Below are positions 1 through 9,249 of a DNA stretch of 64,000 nucleotides, piece after piece. This DNA comes from Synechococcus sp. 1G10 (GTDB lineage: Bacteria > Cyanobacteriota > Cyanobacteriia > PCC-6307 > Cyanobiaceae), in NCBI RefSeq assembly GCF_002252625.1, contig NZ_NQKW01000001.1, forward strand, positions 62,001 through 126,000, given 5' to 3'. Position 1 is the first letter of the stretch, and every line of letters starts with the position of its first letter. Position numbers and translations under genes: made by a program. The notes under the pieces were generated by a model. The model was not told the DNA's origin, ran no database searches, and worked only from the letters and a program-made list of their open reading frames with translations.

Positions 1-584
1 GCTTCGAGGCGTTGGAGCTCCGCTTCAAGCGAGCCCTGTTCTGGGCCCCAAGCCTGAGTCTGCTGCTGCAGAGCCTCTTTCTGCTGCCGCTGGTGCTGCT
101 GAGCCTGCTGATCCACCGTCTGGCCCTGCGTCGCGGCCATGGCCTGCTGGCGCTGGTCAGCTGGCACCTGCTGGTTATCTCCCTGATCCCGCTGCTGCTG
201 AAACTGGCTGAGGGGGCCCAGGTGGGTGTGCTCTTCAGCCTGGTACTGCGGTTGGTGCAGGCCCTGGTGGGCAACCTGCGCTTCCTGGTGGCCTACCTGT
301 ACCTGCTGGTGGTGCCCGTGCTGGGCTTCACCCTGATCAAACTGCTGCAGACCCTGGTGTTCAACCCGAGGGTGCAGGCGGCCGAGCGGGCGCAGCGCAA
401 CCGCTGTCTGCGCTGCGCCCGCAGGCTCCCGTCCGGATGCCGCCATTGCCCCCATTGCGGTTACGCCCAGTTCCGCGATTGCGTGCACTGCCACAAGCCC
501 ACTCATCGCCATCTCCCCTACTGCAGCCAGTGCGGATCCGCCCAGTTGGACGTGGCCCTACCAGCGCGAGGCCACCAGTATTGA
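1..584 (+). CDS. Membrane protein with C-terminal double zinc ribbon (5' partial)
   Basis: The reading frame is open from the window edge, so the true start may lie upstream; a TTG at 12 would give 190 residues. Residues 8-115 are almost wholly hydrophobic and should form about four membrane helices. The tail carries two zinc-ribbon pairs, C132/C135 with C146/C149 and C157/C160 with C171/C174. A membrane-anchored double zinc ribbon often mediates protein interaction, but the role here is unknown. The stop overlaps the TTG start of the next gene (TTGA), so the two are probably translated together. Confidence 0.7.
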   Translation, partial: FEALELRFKRALFWAPSLSLLLQSLFLLPLVLLSLLIHRLALRRGHGLLALVSWHLLVISLIPLLLKLAEGAQVGVLFSLVLRLVQALVGNLRFLVAYLYLLVVPVLGFTLIKLLQTLVFNPRVQAAERAQRNRCLRCARRLPSGCRHCPHCGYAQFRDCVHCHKPTHRHLPYCSQCGSAQLDVALPARGHQY

Positions 585-3052
585 CATCCCCATCCCTCCT
601 TTCGCCAAGGCGGCTGTCATGCCTGGGGCCGCGGCCACTGCGAGCTCTCCTGCTCCTGGTGGCCCTGGCCGTGTCGCTCCTGCTGGCTCCGGTGCAGGCG
701 AGCGAGCCGGCCCCCACCAGCAGCTATGTCCTGGCCCAGGCCGCGCCCTTCAACCGGCCCAGCCACTACCCGCTCAGCCAGCGCCCTGATCCGCAGCTGT
801 ACCGTCCCCATGCCGACTGGATCGGGCGGCTGATCCTGCCCGGCGCGGCAGAGAACAGCCAGGAGCCCGGCGACTGGGTCTGGGTCGAAATCGAGTATGC
901 CCCGCCGGCCTCGGCCGAGCTCGTAGGACAGGTGCTGCGCCTGGGCTGGGCAGAGCGTCCGGCCTTGCGGGAGCTGGTGGAGCGGGTGAGCACCGATGTG
1001 CGCTTCGCTCCGGCGGCGGAGGAGATCGAGTCCCAGGGAAATCTGCTGCCGCGGCGCCTGGATGGGCGCCGGCGGGTGGGGCCTTTGCAGTCGCTGGCAG
1101 GAGCACGCCCCAACGACGATCTGATCGTGCAGCTGGAGGAGGTGGAGGTGGAGCCGGGAGCTGAAGGATCCACCCGGCTGACCATCGGTCGGCCACCGCT
1201 GCAGATCAGCGGCCGCTATGTGGGCCTGGTGCGGATCCTCGGCCCTGTCGCCGGGGATCCTGAGCGCTTGCGGGTGCGCCACTGGAACCCAGGCCGGAAC
1301 GACTTCAGCGGCCCCCTTGATGTGGTGCGTGTGCCCCAGCAGCCGCGGGATCGTTACGGCCGCTGGATCTCCACTCCCCGGGGACTGAGCTCCAATCCCA
1401 TTGGTGACAAGGGGTGGTACGTCTACGGCGCTCCCGACGCCGAGGGGCTGTTCACCGTGCAGGCCATCAAGCCAAGGGCCCTGCACCTGCTCCAACCCGA
1501 TGCCGTGCTGCCCGCGGCCCGCCAGGGGATCCCCTACATCCTGCGTGGCAACTGGGCCGATACCCCCCGGCAACGGGGGCGGATCAAGCGGGTGCTGCTC
1601 GAGCACTCAGGGGCTAATGGCAACAGCCCTGTGGGGCCGGTGGGCGAGCGGTGGCGGGAGGGAGATCGAGCCCTGCTGATCCACAGCTTCGGTGGCATCG
1701 GCGGGCCGGGGGGCGAGCAGATCAGCGGCGCCACCGTGACCGGCCATTTCGCCTTCGGGGAAGCGCGTGTGGTGAGCGATGCCATCACCGGAGAGCCGCG
1801 CTTCGATCTGCGCTACCACCAGATCTATGCCAACAACCCCAATGGCATCGTCTCGGGAATCCAGGACTGGACCGCCTTCAGCGGAGATCTGCAACGGGGC
1901 TGGCTGGGCTCCAGGCCCATCTCTGATGTGCTGATCAAACTGCAGCCCTTCGACGACCTGACAGTGGATGGGCAACGGCTCTCGCTGCTGCGGGAGCTGG
2001 AGATCCAGGCGGAGGTGCTGATGGCCCGCTACCGCAGTGGCGATGGCAGCGGCGTCTCCACGGTGACCCCGTCCACATCCTGCGTGCAGGATTCGAGCCA
2101 GGCGCTTTTCATCGCCATCGATCGCCTGCGCCGCCGGGCAGCGGACGAACCGAGGCTGCGGCGTTGGCTCAAGGACCACCCGCAGGAAAAGTCCAGCCAG
2201 GCCGTCCGTCAACTGGCAAGACTCACCTCCTCCCTCGACGAGCTGCTGACCCCCTTCGGCACGGCACGGTCCGACTGGCGCCACAACGCGACAGTGGTGG
2301 CTGCTGATGCCTTCGTGCGCGGCGAGACGGGGATCGATGCTCTGATGAGCTGGCGCTCGATGCTTCCCCGCCGCGCCCACGACGACATGTCCCGGGTGTT
2401 CCTGCAGCACGGCGCCAGCCTCTGGTTCCTGCGCAGCAACCAGCTGGCGGGAGGCGACACCTCAATCGAGCCCCTGGCACCGACCCTGCTGCTGGGTCAG
2501 ATCCCGATTCTCTCCACCCTGCTGCGGCGTTTCAGCGATGCCCTGTTCGCGCCCCTTGGCCCAGCCGCCCTTGGCCGTGCTCTGACGATCCTGGTGGCCT
2601 ATGCGGCGCTTGCCCTGCCTCTTGGCTGGCGGTCAGGTTTTCTGAGCCCCTGGAGGCTGGAGGCGATCGGTCCGGCGCTGCGGGCCATTCCGGCTCTGCT
2701 GCTGATGCCGGCCCTTGGGGAGGAGTTGATCTTCCGCGTGGCTCTGCTGCCCCATCCGCTTGAAGGTGAATCACTTGCCAGTGCTGCAGCCTGGGGAGCT
2801 CTGAGCCTGGGTCTGTTCGTGCTGTATCACCCTGTGGCGGCGCGCTGGTGGTATCCGCCGGGGCGAGGCGTGTTCCGCGACGGGCGCTTCCTGGCGCAGT
2901 GCGCCCTGCTGGGGGGCGCCTGCGTGCTGATCTACGGGGTCACGGGCTCCCTCTGGCCGCCGGTGCTGCTGCATGGGCTGGCTGTAACGCTTTGGCTCTG
3001 GGGCCTGGGGGGCAGGGCGAGGATGCAGGAACAGCCGCAGCAATCGCCATGA
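581..3052 (+). CDS. Exported/membrane protein with C-terminal CPBP (CAAX-type) intramembrane protease domain
   Basis: I start this gene at TTG 581, which overlaps the upstream stop as TTGA; it then begins with a signal-like hydrophobic stretch ending near a VQA-S site. Roughly 550 residues of probably extracytoplasmic sequence follow, which I do not recognise. The last 200 residues hold several membrane helices and the CPBP glutamic protease motifs: EExxxR at about residues 714-719, then a helix with a conserved His (YHP) and a final LLHG helix. The frame is open upstream to 437, but that stretch is the zinc-ribbon gene in another frame. The protein is 823 residues, long for the family because of the N-terminal region. 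Confidence 0.75.
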   Translation: MTSPSLLSPRRLSCLGPRPLRALLLLVALAVSLLLAPVQASEPAPTSSYVLAQAAPFNRPSHYPLSQRPDPQLYRPHADWIGRLILPGAAENSQEPGDWVWVEIEYAPPASAELVGQVLRLGWAERPALRELVERVSTDVRFAPAAEEIESQGNLLPRRLDGRRRVGPLQSLAGARPNDDLIVQLEEVEVEPGAEGSTRLTIGRPPLQISGRYVGLVRILGPVAGDPERLRVRHWNPGRNDFSGPLDVVRVPQQPRDRYGRWISTPRGLSSNPIGDKGWYVYGAPDAEGLFTVQAIKPRALHLLQPDAVLPAARQGIPYILRGNWADTPRQRGRIKRVLLEHSGANGNSPVGPVGERWREGDRALLIHSFGGIGGPGGEQISGATVTGHFAFGEARVVSDAITGEPRFDLRYHQIYANNPNGIVSGIQDWTAFSGDLQRGWLGSRPISDVLIKLQPFDDLTVDGQRLSLLRELEIQAEVLMARYRSGDGSGVSTVTPSTSCVQDSSQALFIAIDRLRRRAADEPRLRRWLKDHPQEKSSQAVRQLARLTSSLDELLTPFGTARSDWRHNATVVAADAFVRGETGIDALMSWRSMLPRRAHDDMSRVFLQHGASLWFLRSNQLAGGDTSIEPLAPTLLLGQIPILSTLLRRFSDALFAPLGPAALGRALTILVAYAALALPLGWRSGFLSPWRLEAIGPALRAIPALLLMPALGEELIFRVALLPHPLEGESLASAAAWGALSLGLFVLYHPVAARWWYPPGRGVFRDGRFLAQCALLGGACVLIYGVTGSLWPPVLLHGLAVTLWLWGLGGRARMQEQPQQSP

Positions 3053-3423
3053 CTCTCGATCGCTTCAAGCAGGCCCTCGCTGCCCTGATGGAGAAGGCGC
3101 CGGCCGATCCTCTGGAGCGGGATGAGTTCTTCGAGGTCACCCCCCTGCCTGCAGAGGACGGACCGTTCGAGGTGGTGGTGGTGGATGAGGAAGCGGCGAT
3201 CTTCGCAGTGCTCTACCTCGATCGGCTCTTTGCCGATGAAGAGAGCGAAGGGCAGCAGGAAGTGGCAGCTCTGGTCCCCGACTACCTCAAATCACGGTTC
3301 CAGTTAGACGAGGGGGAATGGACCTCCACAGCCCCCTTCGATCTGGGCTGGAGAAGTAGAGACTTTCTCTGGTTCCAGGAGTTCACCTTGCCCGGCCTCA
3401 CCCCAGACTGCCGCTACGACTGA
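3049..3423 (+). CDS. Conserved hypothetical protein, 124 aa
   Basis: ATG 3049 overlaps the stop of the CPBP gene (ATGA), showing translational coupling; the open frame extends further upstream but only as an antisense-type shadow. The protein is acidic and soluble, without signal peptide or membrane helix, with a V-rich strand followed by DEE and aromatic-rich C-terminal half (FLWFQEF). I do not recognise a named domain. It looks like a small cytoplasmic protein of cyanobacterial type that travels with the protease gene. Function unknown. Confidence 0.7.
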   Translation: MTLDRFKQALAALMEKAPADPLERDEFFEVTPLPAEDGPFEVVVVDEEAAIFAVLYLDRLFADEESEGQQEVAALVPDYLKSRFQLDEGEWTSTAPFDLGWRSRDFLWFQEFTLPGLTPDCRYD

Positions 3424-3426
3424 GCA

Positions 3427-4230
3427 TCAACGGCGGCCGTTCACGATCACGGGGGTGCCACCGCCCGCTGTGCCGGGCAGGGCCGGGACAACGGATGTCT
3501 GCCCGTCCCACTTGTCGAGGAACAGCTTGTAGAGCACCTGGTCATCGAGGCTCGAGTTGAGGATCTCGTAGCGCTTGGCCTCCTGCTCGGCGATCTTCAC
3601 TTCCGTCTGGGCACGCAGCAGCCGTTGATCGGCGATCTGCTTCTGCTCGATCGCGGCACGGTATTCCTCGGCGATCTGCAGTCCGGTGAGATCAAGTCCC
3701 TGAACCTGCACATAGTCGAACTTGATCAGTTCCTGAGCCACCTTGTCTTGCACGAGTTCCGAAATACTGTTCCACTCGGTGGCGATTGTCACCAGTTCAT
3801 ATTGGGAGAACACCGACTTGAGTGCCTTCAGCAATGATGGCTGAATGATGCGCGGATAGATCTGCTGGTTGTCGGTGGCGATCGTTTCGTAGATCCGTCC
3901 TGCTTCCTTCGGTTTGATCGCGTACTTCACCGTGGCGGTGGCCTCGATCACCTGCAGATCCTTGGTGAGGGTGGAGAACTGCTCCGGACGCACCTGAGTG
4001 CGCACATCGAAAAAGGATGTGGCCTGAATCAACGGCACCTTGACGTTGGGACCTGGGCTGCGCTGTCCCCCCGTGACGCGTCCCAGGGTGGTCACGACAG
4101 CCACGTTGCCGGCTGGGACGATGAAGATGGTCTGAGTGAGCAGGATCAGCAGCGCCACCGCCGCGGCCGCGATCAGCTGAAAACCGGTTCCTGGTCCATC
4201 GCCACCGGCCGGCCGCATCGAGCTCTGCAT
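3427..4230 (-). CDS. Prohibitin-like SPFH/band 7 membrane protein
   Basis: One N-terminal membrane helix (about residues 13-33) precedes an SPFH domain beginning IFIVPAGNVAVV, with a LGRV/GPN segment and the typical QKQIADQRL coiled coil near the C-terminus. This is the order of cyanobacterial prohibitin homologues, which form large rings in the plasma or thylakoid membrane and associate with FtsH proteases in other systems. I chose ATG 4230 (267 aa, normal family length); the frame stays open to 4398, where it would run into the divergent cupin gene. The stop lies 3 bases from the convergent upstream gene. Confidence 0.85.
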   Translation of the reverse strand: MQSSMRPAGGDGPGTGFQLIAAAAVALLILLTQTIFIVPAGNVAVVTTLGRVTGGQRSPGPNVKVPLIQATSFFDVRTQVRPEQFSTLTKDLQVIEATATVKYAIKPKEAGRIYETIATDNQQIYPRIIQPSLLKALKSVFSQYELVTIATEWNSISELVQDKVAQELIKFDYVQVQGLDLTGLQIAEEYRAAIEQKQIADQRLLRAQTEVKIAEQEAKRYEILNSSLDDQVLYKLFLDKWDGQTSVVPALPGTAGGGTPVIVNGRR

Positions 4231-4356
4231 CAAGAAAGGGATCTGGGGCCTGAACCCTAGGGCCATGACCACGGCCAGCGCAGTGCAGAGAATGCCGAAC
4301 GACGAGCGCTGACGTTTGCCAGTCTTCTGCTGTGATCGATCTCCTGGAGTGACCCG

Positions 4357-4848
4357 ATGGCCGTTCTGCCCATGCAACCTCTGCAGCTGATGGATCACCC
4401 TGAAGGCGGACGTTTTCTAGAGGTGTTCCGTTCAAAGCGCCGTGTGATCACAGCAACCAGTGAGAACCGCTGCGCACTCACCCACATCTATTTCCAGTTG
4501 AGGCCAGGTGAGTGCAGCCTGTTTCACCGGGTGGGCTCCGATGAGGTATGGAATCTCTATCAGGGCCAAGGCCTCCGGCTCTACAGCTGGGATGGCACGA
4601 GTGATTCCCCCAGCTGCCTGACGCTCTCAGCTGAGGCCAACTCCTGGTGTCAGGTCATCCCGGCCGGCATGTGGCAGGCCGCTGAACCGATCAGCGAAAC
4701 TGTCCTTGTGGGCTGCACGGTGGCTCCCGGCTTCGAATTCACTGATTTTCAGCTTCTGCAACCCGACTGCGCGCAGGCCCAGGCGCTCATTGGCCGAGAT
4801 ACCAGGCCAGCACTGCGCCCAGTTGGCCGACGATTCCCTTGCCGGTAA
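4357..4848 (+). CDS. Cupin family protein (DUF985 type)
   Basis: A 163-residue cupin resembling the DUF985 family: an early HPEGGRFLEVF segment, ITHIYFQL-like strand, then FHRV..DEVWNLYQG, the signature in which His and Glu sit in the cupin barrel. W-x-V-I-P-A-G-x-W and PGFEF near the end are also typical. These small beta-barrel proteins have no firmly assigned reaction. The 3' end overlaps the convergent hli gene. The start lies divergent from the prohibitin gene. Confidence 0.8.
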   Translation: MAVLPMQPLQLMDHPEGGRFLEVFRSKRRVITATSENRCALTHIYFQLRPGECSLFHRVGSDEVWNLYQGQGLRLYSWDGTSDSPSCLTLSAEANSWCQVIPAGMWQAAEPISETVLVGCTVAPGFEFTDFQLLQPDCAQAQALIGRDTRPALRPVGRRFPCR

Positions 4849-5005
4849 GCAATTCGCCGACGATGGCGGCACTGAAGCCCAGCATTGCCACCCGGCCATT
4901 GAGGAGCTCCACCCCTGCCAGGGCTGTGGTGTTCCAGGGCCGGCTGGTGGTGAGGCCTTCGCCGAATTTCTCCACCGGCTCGTAGCGGAAGTCGTTGCTG
5001 CTCAT
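4787..5005 (-). CDS. hli: High-light-inducible protein (Hli/Scp, single-helix chlorophyll-binding)
   Basis: The helix ELLNGRVAMLGF contains the ExxNGRxAMxGF chlorophyll-binding motif of one-helix Cab-like proteins. Such proteins sit in the thylakoid, bind chlorophyll and carotenoid, and protect photosystem assembly intermediates under excess light. I start at ATG 5005, preceded by a GAGG Shine-Dalgarno 8 bases upstream, giving 72 residues; a GTG at 5047 would add 14. The stop codon lies inside the 3' end of the convergent cupin gene. Confidence 0.9.
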   Translation of the reverse strand: MSSNDFRYEPVEKFGEGLTTSRPWNTTALAGVELLNGRVAMLGFSAAIVGELLTGKGIVGQLGAVLAWYLGQ

Positions 5006-5126
5006 CGTTGGGGCCTCATCGGTTGCTTCCTGAAGGTGGGAGTTCACGCCAGGGTTGCGGTCTGGGGCAGCCTATGGGGTCTGGCTCAGAAAGCGCCGGC
5101 CCCGGCAGCATGGTCTGACAGTGGCA

Positions 5127-6200
5127 ATGACAACCATGGCCCCATCCCTTACCCGACGTCAGGTTCTCGGCCTGGGGGGGCTGGCCCTTGGGGGTGCTGC
5201 CTTCAGCACCTGGCGGCAGGCGCAGGCAGCCCCATTGGCGGCGGCGGGCGCCGCTGGCCTTGGCTTGCCCCCCCGTGGCGACCGGCGGCTGGTGCTGATC
5301 AGTGATCTCAATGCCAGCTATGGCTCCACCAGCTACATCCCCGAGGTGGGCCAGGGCATCACCCTGATCCCCTCCCTGCGCCCGGATCTGGTGATGTGCG
5401 CCGGCGACATGGTGGCCGGCCAGAAGGCGAGTCTCGGCACCAGCCAGCTGCAGGCGATGTGGGCCGGCTTCGATCGCCAGGTGCTCAGGCCCCTGCGCCG
5501 GGCAGGCCTGCCCTTCGTGCCGGCGATGGGCAACCACGATGCTTCCAGCAGCCTGGTGGGCAGCCGTTATGCCTTCGAGCGGGAGCGGCAGGAGGCCAGC
5601 CGCTACTGGCGCCGCCAGCAGGGTGACCTCGGCCTGACCTTTGCCGACGCCTCAGGCTTTCCTTTCTTCTATTCAGTTCTCCAGGGCGGGCTGTTCCTGC
5701 TGGTGCTCGACGCCTCCTCCGCCCAGATACCTGCCGAGCAACTGCGCTGGGCGGAGCGGAGCCTGAAGAGCGCAGGGGCCCGTGGGGCCAGGAGGCGTCT
5801 GGTGATGGGGCACCTCCCCCTGCTGGGGGTTTCCCAGGGACGGGACACAGCCGGCAACGTGCTGGCCCAGAGCCTGGAGCTGCGCCAGCTGCTGGAGCGT
5901 GCCGATGTGGAGGCCTACATCAGCGGTCATCAGCACGCCTACTACCCCGGCCGGCTTGGGCAGCTCGACCTGATCCAGCTCGGTGCCCTGGGCAGCGGTC
6001 CCCGCAGGCTGCTGGGTCAGAGCGGGGCGCCGTTCCAGACCCTGACCGTGCTCGATTACGACTGGAGCAAGGGCCTGCGCCGGGACAGCACCGTCAACAT
6101 GCGCACGCGGCAGTTGCTGGATCCGGGGCAGCTGCCGCCACGGCTGAGCGACAGCCGCGGGCGCACCCAGTTACGGCGCTCCACCGCTACAGGAGGTTGA
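5127..6200 (+). CDS. Tat-exported metallophosphoesterase
   Basis: ATG 5127 gives 357 residues starting with a twin-arginine leader (SLTRRQVLGLGGLA) and an AQA cleavage region. The calcineurin-like metal motifs are present in order: a D in LISDLNA, GDMVAG, GNHD, GHLPL and GHQH. It should therefore be a periplasmic phosphoesterase acting on an unknown substrate. The first motif reads SDLNASYG in place of the usual DxH, so one metal-binding histidine appears replaced, as in some related families. The 3' end overlaps the convergent dioxygenase gene by 14 bases. Confidence 0.85.
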   Translation: MTTMAPSLTRRQVLGLGGLALGGAAFSTWRQAQAAPLAAAGAAGLGLPPRGDRRLVLISDLNASYGSTSYIPEVGQGITLIPSLRPDLVMCAGDMVAGQKASLGTSQLQAMWAGFDRQVLRPLRRAGLPFVPAMGNHDASSSLVGSRYAFERERQEASRYWRRQQGDLGLTFADASGFPFFYSVLQGGLFLLVLDASSAQIPAEQLRWAERSLKSAGARGARRRLVMGHLPLLGVSQGRDTAGNVLAQSLELRQLLERADVEAYISGHQHAYYPGRLGQLDLIQLGALGSGPRRLLGQSGAPFQTLTVLDYDWSKGLRRDSTVNMRTRQLLDPGQLPPRLSDSRGRTQLRRSTATGG

Positions 6201-7137
6201 TGCGGTAAAGCACCTCTTCGAGGGCATCGGCCGCCAGCACTCCCGCCTGGCGCTGGGGATTGTCGGGGGTGCAGCAACTGGCCAGGGGCGCCAGCAGGGT
6301 GGAGGGACGGGCGTGGCAGAACTGCACCACGCTCAGCCTCTCCTGATTCGGATCGGGCGGCGCCACCACCCGGTGCAGGCCGGCAGGGATCAGGCCGTTG
6401 CTGAGTCGCTCCAGCATCAGGCCACTGTTGATGATCACCTGCCCCTCGGGCGGCAGGGCCGGCACCCAGCTGCCGGCCACCTCCACTTCCAGGCCTGCAC
6501 CGCTGGCCCGGGGCAGGGCGGTGATCAGGTTGATGTCGCCGTGGGCAGCGGCCCAGAGGTGACCTGGACCGGGGGCGGCCGCCATGGGCGGGTAGCGGAT
6601 GGCACGGCTGAGGGTTGGTGCCTCGCTGACCATCTCCTCGAACAAGCACTCGGCCGCGCCCAGGCCCAGGGCGATCACCCGCAGGACGCGCCGCTGCAGA
6701 TCGGCGAGTGCCCCGTGGAAGCGCAACAGCACCTCAGTGATGCCGGGCACCACCGCTTCGGGCAGCAAAGGCTCTGGGTAGAGCAGCGGATAGCGGCGGC
6801 GCAGGGGGTGGGCGGCCGGGATCGGCGCCGACCAGTTGAGCATCTCCTTCCAGTCGGCCCGCTCGCTGCCGGCAGCGGTTTCCACCAGCAGGCCGGTGTA
6901 GCCCGTCTGACCGGAGGCCCCGGCTGCTGTGAAGCGACCCTTGCTGGCCCCATCGAGGGCGAAGAAGCGGGCCAGCATGCCGTAAGCGGTGTCAAGCAGA
7001 TCGGCGGAGAGATCGCTGCTGGTGTACACGAAGCCGGTGGCCAGGCTGCGTCTCACCCCATCGATCACCGCCTGCCGGCTTCTGTCATCTCCGCGCTCGA
7101 AGGCCAGCAGGTCTACGTCGAGGATGGTGGGCTCCAT
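6187..7137 (-). CDS. Isopenicillin-N-synthase-like 2-oxoglutarate/Fe(II) oxygenase
   Basis: The 316-residue protein has the complete facial triad of the superfamily: H199 and D201 (AAHGDIN), and H255 (GLHRVV), with R267-x-S269 (ERLSVVQF) to bind the 2-oxoglutarate carboxylate. The N-terminal half shows the DIOX_N-type pattern with GF and Y residues. These enzymes hydroxylate or oxidise small molecules; the substrate is not evident. It sits 10 bases downstream of the methyltransferase gene on the same strand, so they are probably cotranscribed. Confidence 0.85.
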   Translation of the reverse strand: MEPTILDVDLLAFERGDDRSRQAVIDGVRRSLATGFVYTSSDLSADLLDTAYGMLARFFALDGASKGRFTAAGASGQTGYTGLLVETAAGSERADWKEMLNWSAPIPAAHPLRRRYPLLYPEPLLPEAVVPGITEVLLRFHGALADLQRRVLRVIALGLGAAECLFEEMVSEAPTLSRAIRYPPMAAAPGPGHLWAAAHGDINLITALPRASGAGLEVEVAGSWVPALPPEGQVIINSGLMLERLSNGLIPAGLHRVVAPPDPNQERLSVVQFCHARPSTLLAPLASCCTPDNPQRQAGVLAADALEEVLYRINLL

Positions 7138-7146
7138 CAGGGCAAG

Positions 7147-8340
7147 CTACGTGCCCTCGCCAGGCTCCTGCAGGAAGAGCTCGGCGCTGGAGCCAGCCGC
7201 CGGCGAGACCTCGCCGCGGCTGAAGGCCAGCCAGCGGAAGTCGCCGAGGGCGGTGGGATCCACCAGACGCAGCAGGGCCTCGCGCCGGGCCAGCAGCTCA
7301 GCCAACCCCTCACTCCGCCCTGGGCTGGTGGCCTGGGCCGCCGCTGTCTGCGGCTGTTGCAGCCCATGCAGGCGCTGGGCCAGCCCCAAGGCCAGCAGGG
7401 CTTCGCCCTGCCGCCGCTGGCCCAGAAAACTCCAACCGGCAGCGTCGGCTGCCTCAAGCACGCTCTCGATGCAGAGGTGGGCGGTGAGGTCCCACTGGCC
7501 AGGTTCCAGCAGGGGATCGGAGCTGGCTCGCTGGGCGCGATAGGCCATCAGAGTGCCGTTGCTGCGTTGGGGGGCGTAGTAGCGCCAGGCCTCGAGGGCG
7601 TAGTCGATCACCAGCAGGCGGCCATGGGCCAGAGCGGCGGCACAGGCCGCCAGCCAGGGGGCCAGCCCGGGATGGAGCTCGCTGCACCAGCCCGGCGGAC
7701 GCCGTGGATCAAGGGGCAGCAGCCCGAGGGGCTCCAGCCGCGCCTGATCTTCCGGCTCCAGGGGTTCGCCGGGCACTATCCGTAACGTCCCCTCCTGGAG
7801 CGTCACCTGCTGCCGGCGCCAGTGGTCCCCACTGCGCTCGATCCGCTCCACCGCCAGGGCATCGAGCACCTCGTGGGCCAGCACCACACCGGTGAGCGGA
7901 GCGGCTGCCATCTCGGCAAAACTGCTCCAGCGCAAAGGCAGAGGGCAGCCCTTCAGGCGCTGGCGCTGCCGTTCCGCCATGCCCTCGTTGGGCTCCACCA
8001 GCACCAGCTCCAGCCGCTTGGCCAGCTGGGGCCAGCCGGCTGAGAGCACTTCGGCCAGCTGGGCCGCCAGGCTGCCTTCACCGGGCCCGGTCTCCACCAG
8101 GCTCAGGCGTCCGCTGGGGAGATCCTCCAGCCAACGGGCGATCTGGGGGGCCAGCAGGGCCGCGAATTCCGGGCCCAGCGACGGGGCTGTGACGAAATCT
8201 CCGCGTGGGCCGATGCTGAGGCGGCCGGCGCCGTAGGCGCCGTGCTCGGGGTCATGGAGCACCCACTCCATATAGGTGCGGAAGGGCACGCTGCCTCTGG
8301 CCTGATGCAGGCGCTTGTCCAGCCAGGCGGGCAGGGGCAC
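7147..8340 (-). CDS. MidA/NDUFAF7-like SAM-dependent methyltransferase (DUF185)
   Basis: I place the start at GTG 8340, so the protein begins PLPAWLDKRL and is 397 residues; an open frame upstream collides with the divergent TPM gene. Typical DUF185 features are the YMEWVLHDPEHGAYG opening, GDFVTAPSLGPEFA, and the SAM-binding loop VETGPGEGSLA near residue 100. In mitochondria the homologue NDUFAF7 methylates an arginine in complex I; in cyanobacteria a role in NDH-1 assembly is only conjecture. The gene lies just upstream of the oxygenase gene. Confidence 0.85.
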   Translation of the reverse strand: MPLPAWLDKRLHQARGSVPFRTYMEWVLHDPEHGAYGAGRLSIGPRGDFVTAPSLGPEFAALLAPQIARWLEDLPSGRLSLVETGPGEGSLAAQLAEVLSAGWPQLAKRLELVLVEPNEGMAERQRQRLKGCPLPLRWSSFAEMAAAPLTGVVLAHEVLDALAVERIERSGDHWRRQQVTLQEGTLRIVPGEPLEPEDQARLEPLGLLPLDPRRPPGWCSELHPGLAPWLAACAAALAHGRLLVIDYALEAWRYYAPQRSNGTLMAYRAQRASSDPLLEPGQWDLTAHLCIESVLEAADAAGWSFLGQRRQGEALLALGLAQRLHGLQQPQTAAAQATSPGRSEGLAELLARREALLRLVDPTALGDFRWLAFSRGEVSPAAGSSAELFLQEPGEGT

Positions 8341-8387
8341 GGGCGGGGTACGCCTCGGAGAGAATGGAAGGCCACTGAAGCAGCCGC

Positions 8388-9227
8388 ATGGCCCCTGGCG
8401 CCAGATCTCTTCTCCGCTCCATCTTTGGTTGTCTGACAGCCCTGGTGCTGTTGCTGGCGCCGCTGGGGGGAGCGCCGGGCGGGATGGTTCAGGCCGCCGA
8501 CAATCCATCGCTCCTGCCGGATCACCCAACTCCCGTGATCGATCTGGCCCGGGCGCTGACCGACGGCCAGCGGGCCAGCCTGGAGGAGCACCTGGAGGCC
8601 TTCGAAGAGAGCAGCGGCTGGAAACTGCGGGTTCTCACCCAATACGAGCGCACGCCCGGTCTGGCGGTGAAGGAGTTCTGGGGGCTGGATGAGCGCAGCC
8701 TGCTGCTGGTGGCTGATCCCCGCGGCGGCAACCTGCTCAATTTCAACGTGGGCGACGCGCTCTTCGCCCTGATGCCTCGCACCTTCTGGGTGGAGCTGCA
8801 GACCCGCTTCGGCAACCAGTACTACGTGCGCGACCACGGCGAGGACGGCGCAATCGTGGATGCGCTCAGCGCGGTGGAGACCTGCCTGGAGCGGGGCGGC
8901 TGCCAGGTGGTGCCGGGGCTGCCCCAGGAACAGTGGCTCCTCACCTTCTGCACCTCACTGCTGGGTGGCCTGATCGTCGGCTTTGCCGGCTACCCACGTA
9001 AACAGGGTGATCTGGTGGCCTGGAGCTGGGTGCTGTTGCTCTCACCGCTGTGGGTGATGTTGTTCGTGGTGTTTGGTCTGGGCCCTGTGGTGACCCGCAC
9101 CTCCGACCTGATGCCGGTGCTGCGCAACGCACTGGGTTTCCTGGGAGGAGCCGTGGCGGCTTATCTCATTGCCCAGAAAACCATGGGACCACCCGCAGCC
9201 AGGGAAGGCTCGAGCAGTGGTGACTGA
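8388..9227 (+). CDS. TPM-domain thylakoid protein, Psb32/TLP18.3-like
   Basis: A signal peptide (residues 1-36, ending VQA-AD) is followed by a TPM domain with TPVIDLARALTDGQ, the standard opening of TLP18.3/Psb32 proteins, then YERTPG and LLVADPRGGNLLNFNVG. The C-terminal third has two or three membrane helices, as in cyanobacterial Psb32 (sll1390 family), which aids photosystem II repair and stability. Length 279 residues fits that family. It is transcribed divergently from the methyltransferase gene. Confidence 0.85.
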   Translation: MAPGARSLLRSIFGCLTALVLLLAPLGGAPGGMVQAADNPSLLPDHPTPVIDLARALTDGQRASLEEHLEAFEESSGWKLRVLTQYERTPGLAVKEFWGLDERSLLLVADPRGGNLLNFNVGDALFALMPRTFWVELQTRFGNQYYVRDHGEDGAIVDALSAVETCLERGGCQVVPGLPQEQWLLTFCTSLLGGLIVGFAGYPRKQGDLVAWSWVLLLSPLWVMLFVVFGLGPVVTRTSDLMPVLRNALGFLGGAVAAYLIAQKTMGPPAAREGSSSGD

Positions 9228-9249
9228 CCCGGCCCTGCCTGGCCGGGGA

